Origin: Planctomycetaceae bacterium
Lineage (GTDB): Bacteria; Planctomycetota; Planctomycetia; Planctomycetales; Planctomycetaceae
DNA: 64,000 nt
Direction: 5' to 3'
NCBI GenBank assembly: GCA_021732975.1
Contig: JAKFWC010000005.1
Span: forward strand, 1-64,000
Shown: piece by piece, positions 35,501 to 44,688 of the stretch
Numbering within the stretch: position 1 is the first letter of the stretch
How the letters are laid out: each line of letters opens with the position of its first letter
The notes under the pieces: generated by a model
The model's input: the letters and a program-made list of their open reading frames with translations, nothing else
Database searches by the model: none
Told to the model about the DNA's origin: nothing
Translations under genes and position numbers: made by a program

Positions 35501-37573
35501 CTACCCCGCCTGCGGCAGATCCATCATTTTCCCGAAGCGTTCAAGAACGCGGAGTTTGAGCGTAAAGAACTCCGGCGAGTCGATGCGGCCGTCATCGACG
35601 ACAGCCACAGCGATCTGGCGGGCTTCTTCCAGCAAGTCGCGATCGCGCACGAGATCGGCCACGCGCAGCGGCATGTCGCCATGTTGACGGGTGCCGAGCA
35701 CGTCGCCCGGCCCGCGGAGTTCAAAGTCGACTTCCGCCAGTTGAAAACCGTCCGCACTGGCTTCCAAGGCTGACAACCGCCGCACCGCTTCGGGTTGCCC
35801 GGCATCGGACTGCAGGAAGCAATATCCCTGAAACAGACCGCGGCAGATGCGGCCGCGGAGTTGATGAAGCTGCGACAAGCCGAACCGTTCCGCGGCGAAG
35901 ATCATCATCAATGTGGCATTGGGAACGTCGACGCCGACTTCGATGACCGTTGTCGCCACCAGCGCGTCGAGATCGCCGCGCCGAAAAGCATCCATCGTGG
36001 CAGCACGCATGTCACGGTCCTGTTGACCGTGCATCAGGCCCACACGGAAGCCGTGCAGTTCTCCTGCGGACACACTGCGAAACAACGCTTCGGCTCCGGG
36101 GGAATCGTCGTTTTCATCCCCTTCAATCCGTGGGCAGACGAGATACGCTTGCCGGCCTTCACGCAGCTTTTTCCGCAGAAATCCCCACGCTTTCGGCACG
36201 GCGTCCGCGGTCACGCGGCTGGTCACCACGCGCTGACGACCGGGGGGCAACTCACGGATCGATGTCAGATCGAGATCGCCGAATTGCGTGAGACACAGGC
36301 TGCGCGGAATCGGAGTCGCCGTCATCACGAGGCGATGCGGTGCCGTCTCGCCGGAATGAAAGCGACCACGTTGTCCCACGCCGAACTTGTGTTGCTCATC
36401 AATGACCGCGAGGCCGAGCCGATGGAAGGCGACGCTTTCCTGAATGAGCGATTGCGTGCCGATGATGAGTTGTGCGGTGCCATTGGCAATCTCTTCACGG
36501 ACTCTGTTGCGGGCAGCCGGAGTGAGTTGCCCCGTGAGCAACCGCCGTTCGACACGACTGTGTTCGAGAATCTGCTCGATGGTGCTCCAATGCTGCTGCG
36601 CGAGGACTTCCGTCGGTGCCATCAGCACGGCTTGCGTTCCGTTCGCGACGGCCACCAGCATGGCATACATGGCAATCGCCGTTTTGCCCGCGCCGACATC
36701 GGCCTGTAGCAGGCGGTGCATCGCCCGCTCCTGTGCGATGTCCGCCACGATTTCCGTCACCGCCTGGTCTTGCCCGTTGGTGAACTGAAACGCGAACAGG
36801 CGCCGAATCCGTGCGTCAATCTTGCTGGAACACGGCAGCGGAATCGCCTTGTTCTCACGATTCCAAGCCCGGCGTCTTAGTACAACGGCGATCTCAAATT
36901 CCAGCAAATCGTCCAGCAACACGCGGCGACGACCGGCCCGATACTCGTCCATCGTCGATGGAACGTGCAATTGTCGCACCGCATCCGATAGCCGTGGTAA
37001 TCCCAGTTCGAGGCGGAAATCGTCGGGCAGAAACTCGGCGAGTTGATCGGCGTACTCATCCACCGCACCCGCCGTGGCCCGGCGGACATCACGCATCCGC
37101 AACCCTTCGGTCAACCCATACCGCGGCAGCACGCCCGGCGCGGCCGTGTGATCGTCATCGTCGACATCCAGCGGTTGAGTCTCAGGGTGAGAAAATTCCC
37201 ACCGGCGCTCCCGAAGCTTGGGTTGCCCCGTCAACAACACATGCTGGCCGAGTTCGTACTTGCGGAGCATGTAAGGCTGGTTGAACCAGACAGCGCGAAC
37301 GAAGCCACCATCGCTCTTGAAGAGGAGGGCCGTCATCGTTTTGCCGGTCGAAGTCAGTCGCGCATCCCGGTCGACGACTTCGCCGCGAATGCTGTGAACG
37401 CGGTCACTGTTCAACTCGAAGACCGCGGAAAGCTGTGTGAGATCGAGCACATCCCGCGGCAGATGCCACAACAGATCGGTGACGGTGTGGATGCCAAGCT
37501 TCGCGAACAATTCGGCCCGCTGCGGTCCCACCCCGCGGACGAACTGCACCGGCGTGAGGAGGGGGTCGTCCAT
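35501..37573 (-). CDS. recG: ATP-dependent DNA helicase RecG
   Basis: 690 residues from ATG 37573, the usual RecG length. N-terminal wedge/OB domain (FVRGVGPQRAELFAKLGI, VWFNQPYMLRKYELGQ), then an SF2 helicase core: LLQADVGAGKTAIAM (motif I), VIDEQHKFGV (motif II, Lys for the usual Arg), MTATPIPRSL (motif III) and QLRGRICRG (motif VI, where RGRVGRG is usual). RecG remodels stalled replication forks and branch-migrates Holliday junctions. It stands alone on the minus strand. Confidence 0.95.
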   Translation of the reverse strand: MDDPLLTPVQFVRGVGPQRAELFAKLGIHTVTDLLWHLPRDVLDLTQLSAVFELNSDRVHSIRGEVVDRDARLTSTGKTMTALLFKSDGGFVRAVWFNQPYMLRKYELGQHVLLTGQPKLRERRWEFSHPETQPLDVDDDDHTAAPGVLPRYGLTEGLRMRDVRRATAGAVDEYADQLAEFLPDDFRLELGLPRLSDAVRQLHVPSTMDEYRAGRRRVLLDDLLEFEIAVVLRRRAWNRENKAIPLPCSSKIDARIRRLFAFQFTNGQDQAVTEIVADIAQERAMHRLLQADVGAGKTAIAMYAMLVAVANGTQAVLMAPTEVLAQQHWSTIEQILEHSRVERRLLTGQLTPAARNRVREEIANGTAQLIIGTQSLIQESVAFHRLGLAVIDEQHKFGVGQRGRFHSGETAPHRLVMTATPIPRSLCLTQFGDLDLTSIRELPPGRQRVVTSRVTADAVPKAWGFLRKKLREGRQAYLVCPRIEGDENDDSPGAEALFRSVSAGELHGFRVGLMHGQQDRDMRAATMDAFRRGDLDALVATTVIEVGVDVPNATLMMIFAAERFGLSQLHQLRGRICRGLFQGYCFLQSDAGQPEAVRRLSALEASADGFQLAEVDFELRGPGDVLGTRQHGDMPLRVADLVRDRDLLEEARQIAVAVVDDGRIDSPEFFTLKLRVLERFGKMMDLPQAG

Positions 37574-37575
37574 GA

Positions 37576-37604
37576 GGCTAAGGGCTGATGGCTAAGAGCT
37601 AAGG
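37576..37604. repeat. Heptamer-period single arm E3
   Basis: GGCTAAG-GGCTGAT-GGCTAAG-AGCTAAG, four 7-base quasi-repeats immediately upstream of the recG start. No matching opposite arm was found. Confidence 0.65.
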
Positions 37605-37657
37605 AACAGAGAATTCAGAATACCATCACGATCGGTTCCCTGCGGCAACCGTTACCG

Positions 37658-37680
37658 CCTGCGGTTTCGCGCCCCGCGCC
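37658..37680. repeat. GCGGTTTCGCGCC single-arm repeat
   Basis: CCTGCGGTTTCGCGCCCCGC shares its core with the palindrome at 16104 and, in reverse orientation, with 52772. It lies just past the end of the PfkB kinase gene. Confidence 0.65.
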
Positions 37681-37694
37681 AATTCCACCGCGTA

Positions 37695-38660
37695 CTACCC
37701 GACTTGCTTCGTCACCACCAGCGTTTCCCGATCGACAAACTCGTTCAACTCCGGCGCGGTGAACACACCCGTTGTGGCACCGAGTTTCCGCACACAACTG
37801 GCCCCCAGCGCTGCTCCTAGCCGCAAACATCGATCCGGCGTGTCGCCACGCAGCAGACCGTAAATGAAACCGGAAACAAACGCATCACCGGTGCCGGTCG
37901 CATCCACCGCGGGGACGTTGTACACACCGGCTTGCCAACGGCCATCGGGTCCATCCAGCACGGCTCCGTCTGCACCGCAGGTGATCGCCGTCCCGCGGCA
38001 ACCGGCGGCCCGGAATTTCGCGGCCTGTTGCCACGGATCGTTCAGACCGGTCAGTCGCTTCGATTCATCAAAATTCGGAAAGAACCAATCCGTCACCGGC
38101 AACACAGGCGTAATCCAGTCGTGATACGCCCCCTGCTCCGGCAGCACGACATCGAGCACCGTCGTCACTCCAGCAGCGCGAGCCCGTTCAAACAGCCGCC
38201 AGACTTTTTCCGGCGTGAGGCTTTCCAGCAGACAGTATCCGCCGACGTACAACACCCGCGCGGCATGCAGATCAGCATCAGAAATCTGCGTGCCGTCGTA
38301 CGCTGCATTCGCGCCGACGCAGTGAATGAACCGCCGGTCTTCGCCTTTCACGTTGATCACGAACGTTCCGCTGGTGGCATGGGTCGTCAGCGGTCGCAGC
38401 GCCTGGCAGTCGACTCCCGCCTGTTGCAGCATCTCGGTGACCGCCCGGCCAAAGAGATCATCGCCGACGCAGCCGCTGAGACCGACCCGCAAACCGAGTT
38501 TTGCCATGTCAAAGGCGACATTCGCCGCACACCCGCCGACGGTGAACTCCATCCGCGGCGACAGAGCCAATCCGCCGGGGGGCGGCATCTGAGCGACCGG
38601 TTCGCACACCTGATCGGCGACAATAATCCCGGCACACAAACAATCCAGTGAACGATTCAT
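37695..38660 (-). CDS. PfkB-family carbohydrate kinase
   Basis: 321 residues from ATG 38660. Ribokinase fold: VGGCAANVAFDMAKLGLRVG (substrate glycines), FFPNFDESKRLTGL and DATGTGDAFVSGFIYGLL, in which the catalytic Asp is retained but the anion-hole motif reads GTGD instead of GAGD. It is more ribokinase/adenosine-kinase-like than the two KDG-kinase-like genes at 25178 and 62169. Sugar substrate is not predictable. Confidence 0.9.
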   Translation of the reverse strand: MNRSLDCLCAGIIVADQVCEPVAQMPPPGGLALSPRMEFTVGGCAANVAFDMAKLGLRVGLSGCVGDDLFGRAVTEMLQQAGVDCQALRPLTTHATSGTFVINVKGEDRRFIHCVGANAAYDGTQISDADLHAARVLYVGGYCLLESLTPEKVWRLFERARAAGVTTVLDVVLPEQGAYHDWITPVLPVTDWFFPNFDESKRLTGLNDPWQQAAKFRAAGCRGTAITCGADGAVLDGPDGRWQAGVYNVPAVDATGTGDAFVSGFIYGLLRGDTPDRCLRLGAALGASCVRKLGATTGVFTAPELNEFVDRETLVVTKQVG

Positions 38661-38746
38661 ACCAGCTCACAACGACAGAACATCTCGATGCCAATTCGCC
38701 CAGACCGTTGAGTACCAATGCGCCGCGGGAGATGCAAGGAAGAACA

Positions 38747-38770
38747 TCCCAGGGAAAGCATTCCCTAGGC
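38747..38770. repeat. Second copy of the CCCAGGGAA hairpin
   Basis: CCCAGGGAA-AGCA-TTCCCTAGG, matching the terminator hairpin at 24621 except for one stem mismatch, in the divergent gap between the PfkB kinase and alkaline phosphatase. No T-run follows, so it is not called a terminator here. Confidence 0.65.
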
Positions 38771-38905
38771 TTCCGAAAGATGCTCTGCTCACCCTGACAT
38801 TTCATCAAATCTTCTTCCCGGACGCTTTTCATACGGGACGTAATCCTCACAATGGTAGCGACGCGCATCCCACCAGTTACGGGTACGGCCACAAAGGACA
38901 GCACA

Positions 38906-40546
38906 ATGCAGCGGGCGGTGATTTTCGGAGTGACTCTCATTCTGGCGGTTTCGTCAACGATGACATCAGCATCGGCGGACGACTTCGTGCGGGCCCTCCA
39001 GACGAAAGCCATCGAAGACGGCCAAGCCCCGTGGGGATACTGGGGAACCACGCCTGACAACTATATCGAATGGGGCACGCATTCCAACCGCCTGATTCCG
39101 GTCTATACGTTCGGCACACTTGGAGCGGGCAATGGAATTGATTTGAAGTCGTACCAAGGTGCCAAAAGTCCGTACCGCGACGCGACCGCCTTGAAGCGGT
39201 TGTATGGCCGTACGCCACCCCATTCGGTCAATCCGCAGGCGGAATACTTCGATCAAACCAACGTCTTCGACATTCAGAAAGCGGCCCTTGCTGCAGGCAA
39301 GAAGCATATTTTCCTGGTGATCTTTGATGGCATGGACTGGCAGTCGACGCGCAACGCCGCCATCTTCAAGACCGGAAAAGTGGCGTATAACGGCGGCCGT
39401 GGAACCGGACTCCATTTTCTGGATTACACTGCCAACGGAACTTCGCAGTTCGGCTTCTTCTGTACGTCGCCGCACAACGAAGGGACCAAGGTCGATGTCG
39501 ATAAGCAGACCGTACAGAATCCTGGCGGCAAGCTGTTCGGCGGGTACAACGCGGAACTCGGCGGACCTGAACCATGGTCGCCGGGTACCGACATCAAGTA
39601 TCTCATCAGCAAGAACCAGCCCGCCGACTTGCAGCATGCTTACACCGACTCATCGTGCTCGGCGACCAGTATGACCGCGGGCATCAAATCGTTTAATGGC
39701 GGCGTGAACGTCGATGCTCAAGGCGTTCCGGTGACGACAATCGCTCACATGGCCCAGCAGCAAGGCTATGCCGTGGGGGCAATTTCCAGCGTGCCGATCA
39801 GTCACGCGACGCCGGCCTGCTCCTATGCGCACAACGTCGACCGCGACGATTATCAGGATTTGACACGTGACCTGCTGGGCCTGAAATCGATTATGCACCC
39901 GGAAACGCCGCTGCCAGGTTTGGATGTCATCATCGGGACGGGTTTTGGCGACGAGCGTGACAAGGACAATGGCCAGGGAACGAATTTCGTACCCGGCAAC
40001 GCGTATCTCACCGCCGACGATCTCAAAACTGTGGACATCGCCAATGGCGGAAAGTACGTCACGTCAGTGCGAAAGTCTGGAGTGAAAGGGGGCGCCGGTC
40101 TGCAACAGGCCGCGGAACTCGCCGCTAAAGACAAAACCCGGCTGCTCGGTTTCTACGGTGTTGGTAAGACGAAGCACCTTCCCTTCCGCACCGCGGACGG
40201 CGATTTCAATCCTGTTCCCGGTCGCTCAAAGAAGGCAGAAGAATACCTGCCCGCCGATCTTGAAGAGAACCCGACGCTCGCCGAGATGACAACCGCGGCG
40301 ATTACCGTCCTCAGCGGACGCGATCGTTTCTGGTTGATGGTCGAACCGGGTGATGTGGACTGGGCCAACCACGATGATAATCTCGACAATTCGATTGGCG
40401 CTGTCATCAGCGGCGACGATGCAGTGAAGGTGATCACCGACTGGGTTGAGAAGCACAGCAACTGGAAAGACGCCCTTGTGATCGTCACCGCGGACCACGG
40501 GCACTACTTCCATCTGACGAAACCAGAAGTCCTCACGGGAAAGTAG
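38906..40546 (+). CDS. Secreted alkaline phosphatase
   Basis: 546 residues from ATG 38906. The signal peptide (VIFGVTLILAVSSTMTSASA) is followed by the alkaline-phosphatase fold (PF00245): FLVIFDGMDW (first metal Asp), YTDSSCSATSMTAG with the nucleophilic Ser after Asp, VPISHATPACSYAH, EPGDVDWANHDDN and VTADHGHY (metal His/Asp). It hydrolyses phosphomonoesters outside the cytoplasm. The Cys two residues after the nucleophile replaces a small residue of the E. coli enzyme. The next gene starts 5 bp after its stop. Confidence 0.93.
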   Translation: MQRAVIFGVTLILAVSSTMTSASADDFVRALQTKAIEDGQAPWGYWGTTPDNYIEWGTHSNRLIPVYTFGTLGAGNGIDLKSYQGAKSPYRDATALKRLYGRTPPHSVNPQAEYFDQTNVFDIQKAALAAGKKHIFLVIFDGMDWQSTRNAAIFKTGKVAYNGGRGTGLHFLDYTANGTSQFGFFCTSPHNEGTKVDVDKQTVQNPGGKLFGGYNAELGGPEPWSPGTDIKYLISKNQPADLQHAYTDSSCSATSMTAGIKSFNGGVNVDAQGVPVTTIAHMAQQQGYAVGAISSVPISHATPACSYAHNVDRDDYQDLTRDLLGLKSIMHPETPLPGLDVIIGTGFGDERDKDNGQGTNFVPGNAYLTADDLKTVDIANGGKYVTSVRKSGVKGGAGLQQAAELAAKDKTRLLGFYGVGKTKHLPFRTADGDFNPVPGRSKKAEEYLPADLEENPTLAEMTTAAITVLSGRDRFWLMVEPGDVDWANHDDNLDNSIGAVISGDDAVKVITDWVEKHSNWKDALVIVTADHGHYFHLTKPEVLTGK

Positions 40547-40551
40547 ACCAC

Positions 40552-40842
40552 ATGATCGTCGTCGTCTTTCGAGCTCGTCTCCGCCCCGACGCCGACATGG
40601 CGGCGTTGGGGCCGTTGTACGAAGAAATGTACGGTCTGGTGTCACAGATCCCGGGCTTCCTCGCCGTGAAGGATTTCACGGCGGGCGATGGCGAAGCAGT
40701 GACGATCGTGGAGTTCGATTCGATGACTGCGTTGGAACAATGGAAGCAGCATCCGGACCATCTCCGCGCCAAAGAACGGGGGCGCAAGGAGTTCTTCAGC
40801 GAACATTCGATTCAGATTTGCGAAGAACACGCGCGCTATTAA
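40552..40842 (+). CDS. Antibiotic-biosynthesis-monooxygenase (ABM) domain protein
   Basis: 96 residues from ATG 40552. A small alpha/beta barrel of the ABM/YgiN type (MIVVVFRARLRPDADM, QIPGFLAVKDFTAGDG, EQWKQHPDHLRAKERGR). Members form dimers; some oxidise quinones or degrade haem, others have no known activity. It starts 5 bp after the alkaline phosphatase gene, so the two are probably co-transcribed. Confidence 0.88.
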   Translation: MIVVVFRARLRPDADMAALGPLYEEMYGLVSQIPGFLAVKDFTAGDGEAVTIVEFDSMTALEQWKQHPDHLRAKERGRKEFFSEHSIQICEEHARY

Positions 40843-41010
40843 TCGATACTCCGCCGCTCGCGCTTCGCAGAATCCCAGCGTCCCTTCTCACCGCCCGTGA
40901 AACCGCGGTCACCACATTCGGGTACATTCCCCGTGCGTTCCGCTGGTTCACTGTCGGTGTGTGCTGTAGAGTGAATCCGTTCCGATCACCGACTCTCGAT
41001 CATCGATCCT

Positions 41011-41928
41011 ATGCCCCTGATTGAACTCGACGGCGTCTCGCATCACTACGGCGTGCTTCGCGCACTGCATGAGGTGACGTTTTCCGTCGAGCCCGGCGCG
41101 ATCGGCTTGATCGGCCAGAACGGTGCGGGCAAGTCGACGCTGCTGAAGATTCTGCTGGGATTACTGCAGCCGTCGCAGGGATCGGGCACGGTGCTCGGGT
41201 TCGACATCCGTCGGCAATCGCGACCGCTCCGCAGTCGGATCGGATTCATGCCCGAAGCCGAATCGCTCATTCCCGGCGTACGCGGCGTCGATCTTGTCGC
41301 CCTCGCCGGTGAACTGTCCGGCATGCCGCGTCGACAAGCGCTGCGGCGGGCTCATGAAGTGCTGTCGCATCTGGAACTCGATGAAGCCCGGTACCGGAAC
41401 TGCGAAGATTATTCCGTCGGGATGAAACAGCGACTGAAACTCGCGGCCGCTTTGGTCCACGATCCCGATCTGCTGCTGCTCGATGAACCCACGGCGGGAC
41501 TCGATCCGGCCGGTCGCGATGCGATGCTACGTTTATTGCGCGCGATTGCCACCCGGCATGGCAAATCACTGTTACTCTCGACACACCTGCTGGGCGACAT
41601 CGACCGCGTGTGTCAACAGGTGATCATCGTCGATCGCGGTTCAGTGCTCGGTGTCGGCCGGATCGAAGACTTGTGTCAACAGCGGGCGGGGCGGTTCCGA
41701 TTACGTTGGAGTGGGGATGCCGGCGGGTTTCTCGCCCGTCTCCGAGAAGACGGTGCCACTGTAGCCCTCGCCACCAGTGGCGATCAGGCGCAGGTCGATG
41801 TGCCGGACCATTGGACGACTCGGCAACTCTTCGAACGCAGCATCGACACTAATCTGGTTCTGCAGGAAGTGATTCCCGAAGAAGAGGATCTGCAACAAGT
41901 CTACCGCAGACTGGTATTAAAGAACTAA
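41011..41928 (+). CDS. ABC transporter ATP-binding protein 1
   Basis: 305 residues from ATG 41011. Nucleotide-binding domain with GQNGAGKSTLLKILLG (Walker A), a divergent signature YSVGMKQRLKLA (for LSGGQ), LLLLDEPTAGLD (Walker B) and STHLLGD (H-loop). The C-terminal 80 residues are the accessory domain of ABC-2 type ATPases. First of four genes at 3-bp or overlapping spacing, arranged ATPase-permease-ATPase-permease. Substrate unknown. Confidence 0.94.
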   Translation: MPLIELDGVSHHYGVLRALHEVTFSVEPGAIGLIGQNGAGKSTLLKILLGLLQPSQGSGTVLGFDIRRQSRPLRSRIGFMPEAESLIPGVRGVDLVALAGELSGMPRRQALRRAHEVLSHLELDEARYRNCEDYSVGMKQRLKLAAALVHDPDLLLLDEPTAGLDPAGRDAMLRLLRAIATRHGKSLLLSTHLLGDIDRVCQQVIIVDRGSVLGVGRIEDLCQQRAGRFRLRWSGDAGGFLARLREDGATVALATSGDQAQVDVPDHWTTRQLFERSIDTNLVLQEVIPEEEDLQQVYRRLVLKN

Positions 41929-41931
41929 TGT

Positions 41932-42834
41932 ATGGTGGACAATCACCCACAACGGGCGGTGACAACGCTGGATCAGGCTGGTTATCGCCCGTGGACGGGA
42001 ACGCTCCGGTCACCGTGGTGGAGCGTGCTTGCCATCGTGCGGGTTGCGCTCGGGCTAATCATGCGTCGCTGGTTGTTCTGGGGGCTGCTCGGACTGGGGC
42101 TGCTCAACTTTCTGTACCACTTCTCGTTCATTTATCTGAAAGCCACGCTCGTCGTGCAAAGTCGCGACTTCGCCCGCTTTCTTGACGGTTTCAAGTTGAC
42201 CGGTACCGGTGAGGCGTACATGACCTTCATGCACGTGCAAGCCGGAATCGCGGCCTTGCTGCTGGCCTTCGCGGGGTCGATGCTCATCGGTGCCGACACG
42301 CGGCACGGCGGCATGATCTTTTATCTCAGCCGCTCGATGGACCGCAAACATTACATTATTGGAAAACTATTATCTATTGCTGCAATAGTCTCGCTCATCA
42401 CCACGGTTCCAGCACTGATTCTGTATATTGAATATGGAGTGCTGAGTAACTCGTTCGATTATTTTGTCGAGAACTGGACGATTGCCCGCGGAATCCTCGG
42501 TTTTGGGCTGGTGCTGGCGACGGTTCAAAGTCTGCTGCTGTTCGCCGTGGCATCGTGGATCCCCCGCACCGTCCCGTTGGCGATGACGTGGCTCGGCATC
42601 TTTGTCCTTCTCACGGCGCTGGGGCGTGCCTTGCGGGAAATGGCGGGGGATCGCCGGTGGATGCTGCTGGCCCTGTGGGAAGACATGCTCCGCATCGGGC
42701 ATTGGGCGTTTGGCAGCCTGCCGGAGAACCGCATTCCCACCGGGACAGAAACGGCCGTGGTGCTCGTCGGTGTCTGCCTCGTCAGCCTGGCATTAATCGT
42801 CTACCGCGTCAAAGCCGTGGAGGTCGTTCGATGA
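41932..42834 (+). CDS. ABC-2 permease 1
   Basis: 300 residues from ATG 41932, three bases after the preceding stop. About six spans (LFWGLLGLGLLNFLYHFSF, GIAALLLAFAGSMLIGAD, LLSIAAIVSLITTVPALIL, AVVLVGVCLVSLALIVY) and the cytoplasmic DTRHGGMIFYLSRSMDRKHY coupling stretch typical of ABC-2 permeases. It presumably pairs with ATPase 1. Confidence 0.88.
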   Translation: MVDNHPQRAVTTLDQAGYRPWTGTLRSPWWSVLAIVRVALGLIMRRWLFWGLLGLGLLNFLYHFSFIYLKATLVVQSRDFARFLDGFKLTGTGEAYMTFMHVQAGIAALLLAFAGSMLIGADTRHGGMIFYLSRSMDRKHYIIGKLLSIAAIVSLITTVPALILYIEYGVLSNSFDYFVENWTIARGILGFGLVLATVQSLLLFAVASWIPRTVPLAMTWLGIFVLLTALGRALREMAGDRRWMLLALWEDMLRIGHWAFGSLPENRIPTGTETAVVLVGVCLVSLALIVYRVKAVEVVR

Positions 42835-43781
42835 CCGCGGCGACTATGACCGCTCCCGTCGCGGAGTTCAACGGGGTCACCAAATGGTATGGCCCCGTGA
42901 TCGGTGTGAACGACGTAAGGGTCGCCGTTCATGCGGGGATTACCGGCCTCGTTGGTACCAACGGCGCGGGGAAGACCACGCTGATCAAATTGCTGACGGG
43001 ACACTTGCATCCCACGCTGGGTGAAGTCCGCATCGGTCCACATCAGGCCTGGTCGGCCGCGGCAAAACAGCGCGTCGGCTACTGCCCGGAAGTCGACACG
43101 CTCTACGAAGAAATGACCGGACGCACGTTCCTCATCACGATGGCCCGGCTGCATGGCTGGACGGGCGTGGAACTGCGCGACCGCGTCGAACAGACGCTGC
43201 AACAGGTAGGGATGGCGGACCGCGCCAATCGTCGGCTGCGCGGCTGTTCCAAGGGGATGCGGCAACGGATCAAGCTCGCCCAAGCCTTGATCCACGATCC
43301 CGATCTGCTCGTTGTGGACGAGCCGCTCAACGGAATCGATCCTGTCGGTCGACTCGAACTGATGGACCTGTTTCGCGCGCTCGCCGCGCGGGGGAAAGCG
43401 GTGTTGGTTTCGAGCCATATTCTTGGAGAAATGGACGCCTTTGCCGAACGAGTGATCTTTATGGGTCGCGGGCGGGTATTGGCGGAGGGGACACTCGGCG
43501 AGATTCGAGCGCTGTTCGCCGACCTGCCATTACAAGTTCGCGTGATCTGTCCGCAGGCCCGGGCGCTCGCGCGGGAATTGATGAACTGCGAGTCGGTTCA
43601 TGGAGTGACGATCACCCGCAACGATGAATTGTCACTGCAGGTCGTGCAAGCTCCGGTCCTGTTCCGGTTGCTGGCCCAACTGGCGGCCACGGGCGATTTT
43701 CATGTTCAGCGTCTGGAAACGACCGACGTGACCACGGAAGCCACCTTCGGTTACGTGATGTCCGCCGCAGCGCGGTTTTGA
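42831..43781 (+). CDS. ABC transporter ATP-binding protein 2
   Basis: 316 residues from ATG 42831, overlapping the previous stop (ATGA). GTNGAGKTTLIKLLTG (Walker A), CSKGMRQRIKLAQAL (degenerate signature), LLVVDEPLNGIDPVG (Walker B) and SSHILGEMD (H-loop). A C-terminal accessory domain follows. Paralogous to ATPase 1; the two may form a heterodimer or drive separate permeases. Confidence 0.94.
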   Translation: MTAATMTAPVAEFNGVTKWYGPVIGVNDVRVAVHAGITGLVGTNGAGKTTLIKLLTGHLHPTLGEVRIGPHQAWSAAAKQRVGYCPEVDTLYEEMTGRTFLITMARLHGWTGVELRDRVEQTLQQVGMADRANRRLRGCSKGMRQRIKLAQALIHDPDLLVVDEPLNGIDPVGRLELMDLFRALAARGKAVLVSSHILGEMDAFAERVIFMGRGRVLAEGTLGEIRALFADLPLQVRVICPQARALARELMNCESVHGVTITRNDELSLQVVQAPVLFRLLAQLAATGDFHVQRLETTDVTTEATFGYVMSAAARF

Positions 43782-43795
43782 AGGGAATCGGTTCC

Positions 43796-44605
43796 GTGTC
43801 CGAAATCGATTCACCGTCGACAGAACCTGCGTCCTCCACGATGCGAATCGTGCGAGCCTGTCTGTTCCTCTTTCGGCTGACGTTGCAGCGACAGGTATTC
43901 TCGCGACAGACACTCGTCAATCTTGGCCTGACGATTGTCTGCGGAATGATTGTGGCGGCGTGGTCGTACCGCGGTCACCGGACCGCGATGGGCTTTTCCG
44001 ACTACATGCTGCTGCCGACATACATCAGTTTCCTGATGCCGATCTTTGCGATCAGTTATGGATCATCAGCCATTGGCGGCGAACGGGAGGATCAATCGTT
44101 GATCTATCTGCTGGTGACTCCCATTCCCCGCGCGGCGATTTACCTTACGAAGGCGATTGCCGTGAGCTTGCTCGTCGCGATCTGGTCCGGTAGCACACTT
44201 GCCCTGCTGTGCTGGCTGGCCGGCGAACCCGGCAAAACGCTGCTGCCGATTTATCTTCCGGCGAGTTTGTTGGCGGGACTGATGTATGCCAGCGTCTTTC
44301 TGCTGCTGGGAGCGATGTTCCGTCACGGGACAATTCTGTCGCTTGCCTATTGGTTTTTTCTGGAAGTGCTGCTGATTCAGATGCCGGGGACGGTGAAGCG
44401 GATCACCGTGGCGTTCTATCTCCGCTGCATGCTGTTCGATGCCGGGAAAACGTATAACCTCGGACTGCGAACGCCCGCGGATGTGGAAATGTTCGCCGCG
44501 ATCTCAGGCGAATCGGCGATGTGGGTGATGATCTGCGCCATCCTCGCGCTGACTACCTTCGGGGCGTATGCGTTTTCACGCCGCGAATACACGGAACTGG
44601 GGTAA
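43796..44605 (+). CDS. ABC-2 permease 2
   Basis: 269 residues from GTG 43796; a TTG at 43778 would overlap the previous stop, and ATG 43862 is shorter. Six hydrophobic spans (LVNLGLTIVCGMIVAAWSY, YISFLMPIFAISYGSSAIGG, LLVAIWSGSTLALLCWLAG) and the GGEREDQSLIYLLVTPIPR loop, which is the ABC-2 coupling helix region. Last gene of the operon; an inverted repeat that may end transcription starts 9 bp after its stop. Confidence 0.86.
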   Translation: MSEIDSPSTEPASSTMRIVRACLFLFRLTLQRQVFSRQTLVNLGLTIVCGMIVAAWSYRGHRTAMGFSDYMLLPTYISFLMPIFAISYGSSAIGGEREDQSLIYLLVTPIPRAAIYLTKAIAVSLLVAIWSGSTLALLCWLAGEPGKTLLPIYLPASLLAGLMYASVFLLLGAMFRHGTILSLAYWFFLEVLLIQMPGTVKRITVAFYLRCMLFDAGKTYNLGLRTPADVEMFAAISGESAMWVMICAILALTTFGAYAFSRREYTELG

Positions 44606-44613
44606 CCCGTTTC

Positions 44614-44676
44614 GCCGCGACCCGATAGGGGAGAGCGTTTTACGGTCAACACAGCGCTCCCCTATCGGGTCGCGGC
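44614..44676. repeat. Perfect 20-bp inverted repeat
   Basis: Arms 44614-44633 and 44657-44676 (CGCGACCCGATAGGGGAG core), loop 23 nt, between the convergent ABC operon and the esterase gene. Same geometry as the elements at 19653, 21025 and 29988. Confidence 0.85.
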
Positions 44677-44688
44677 TAAACGATGCGA

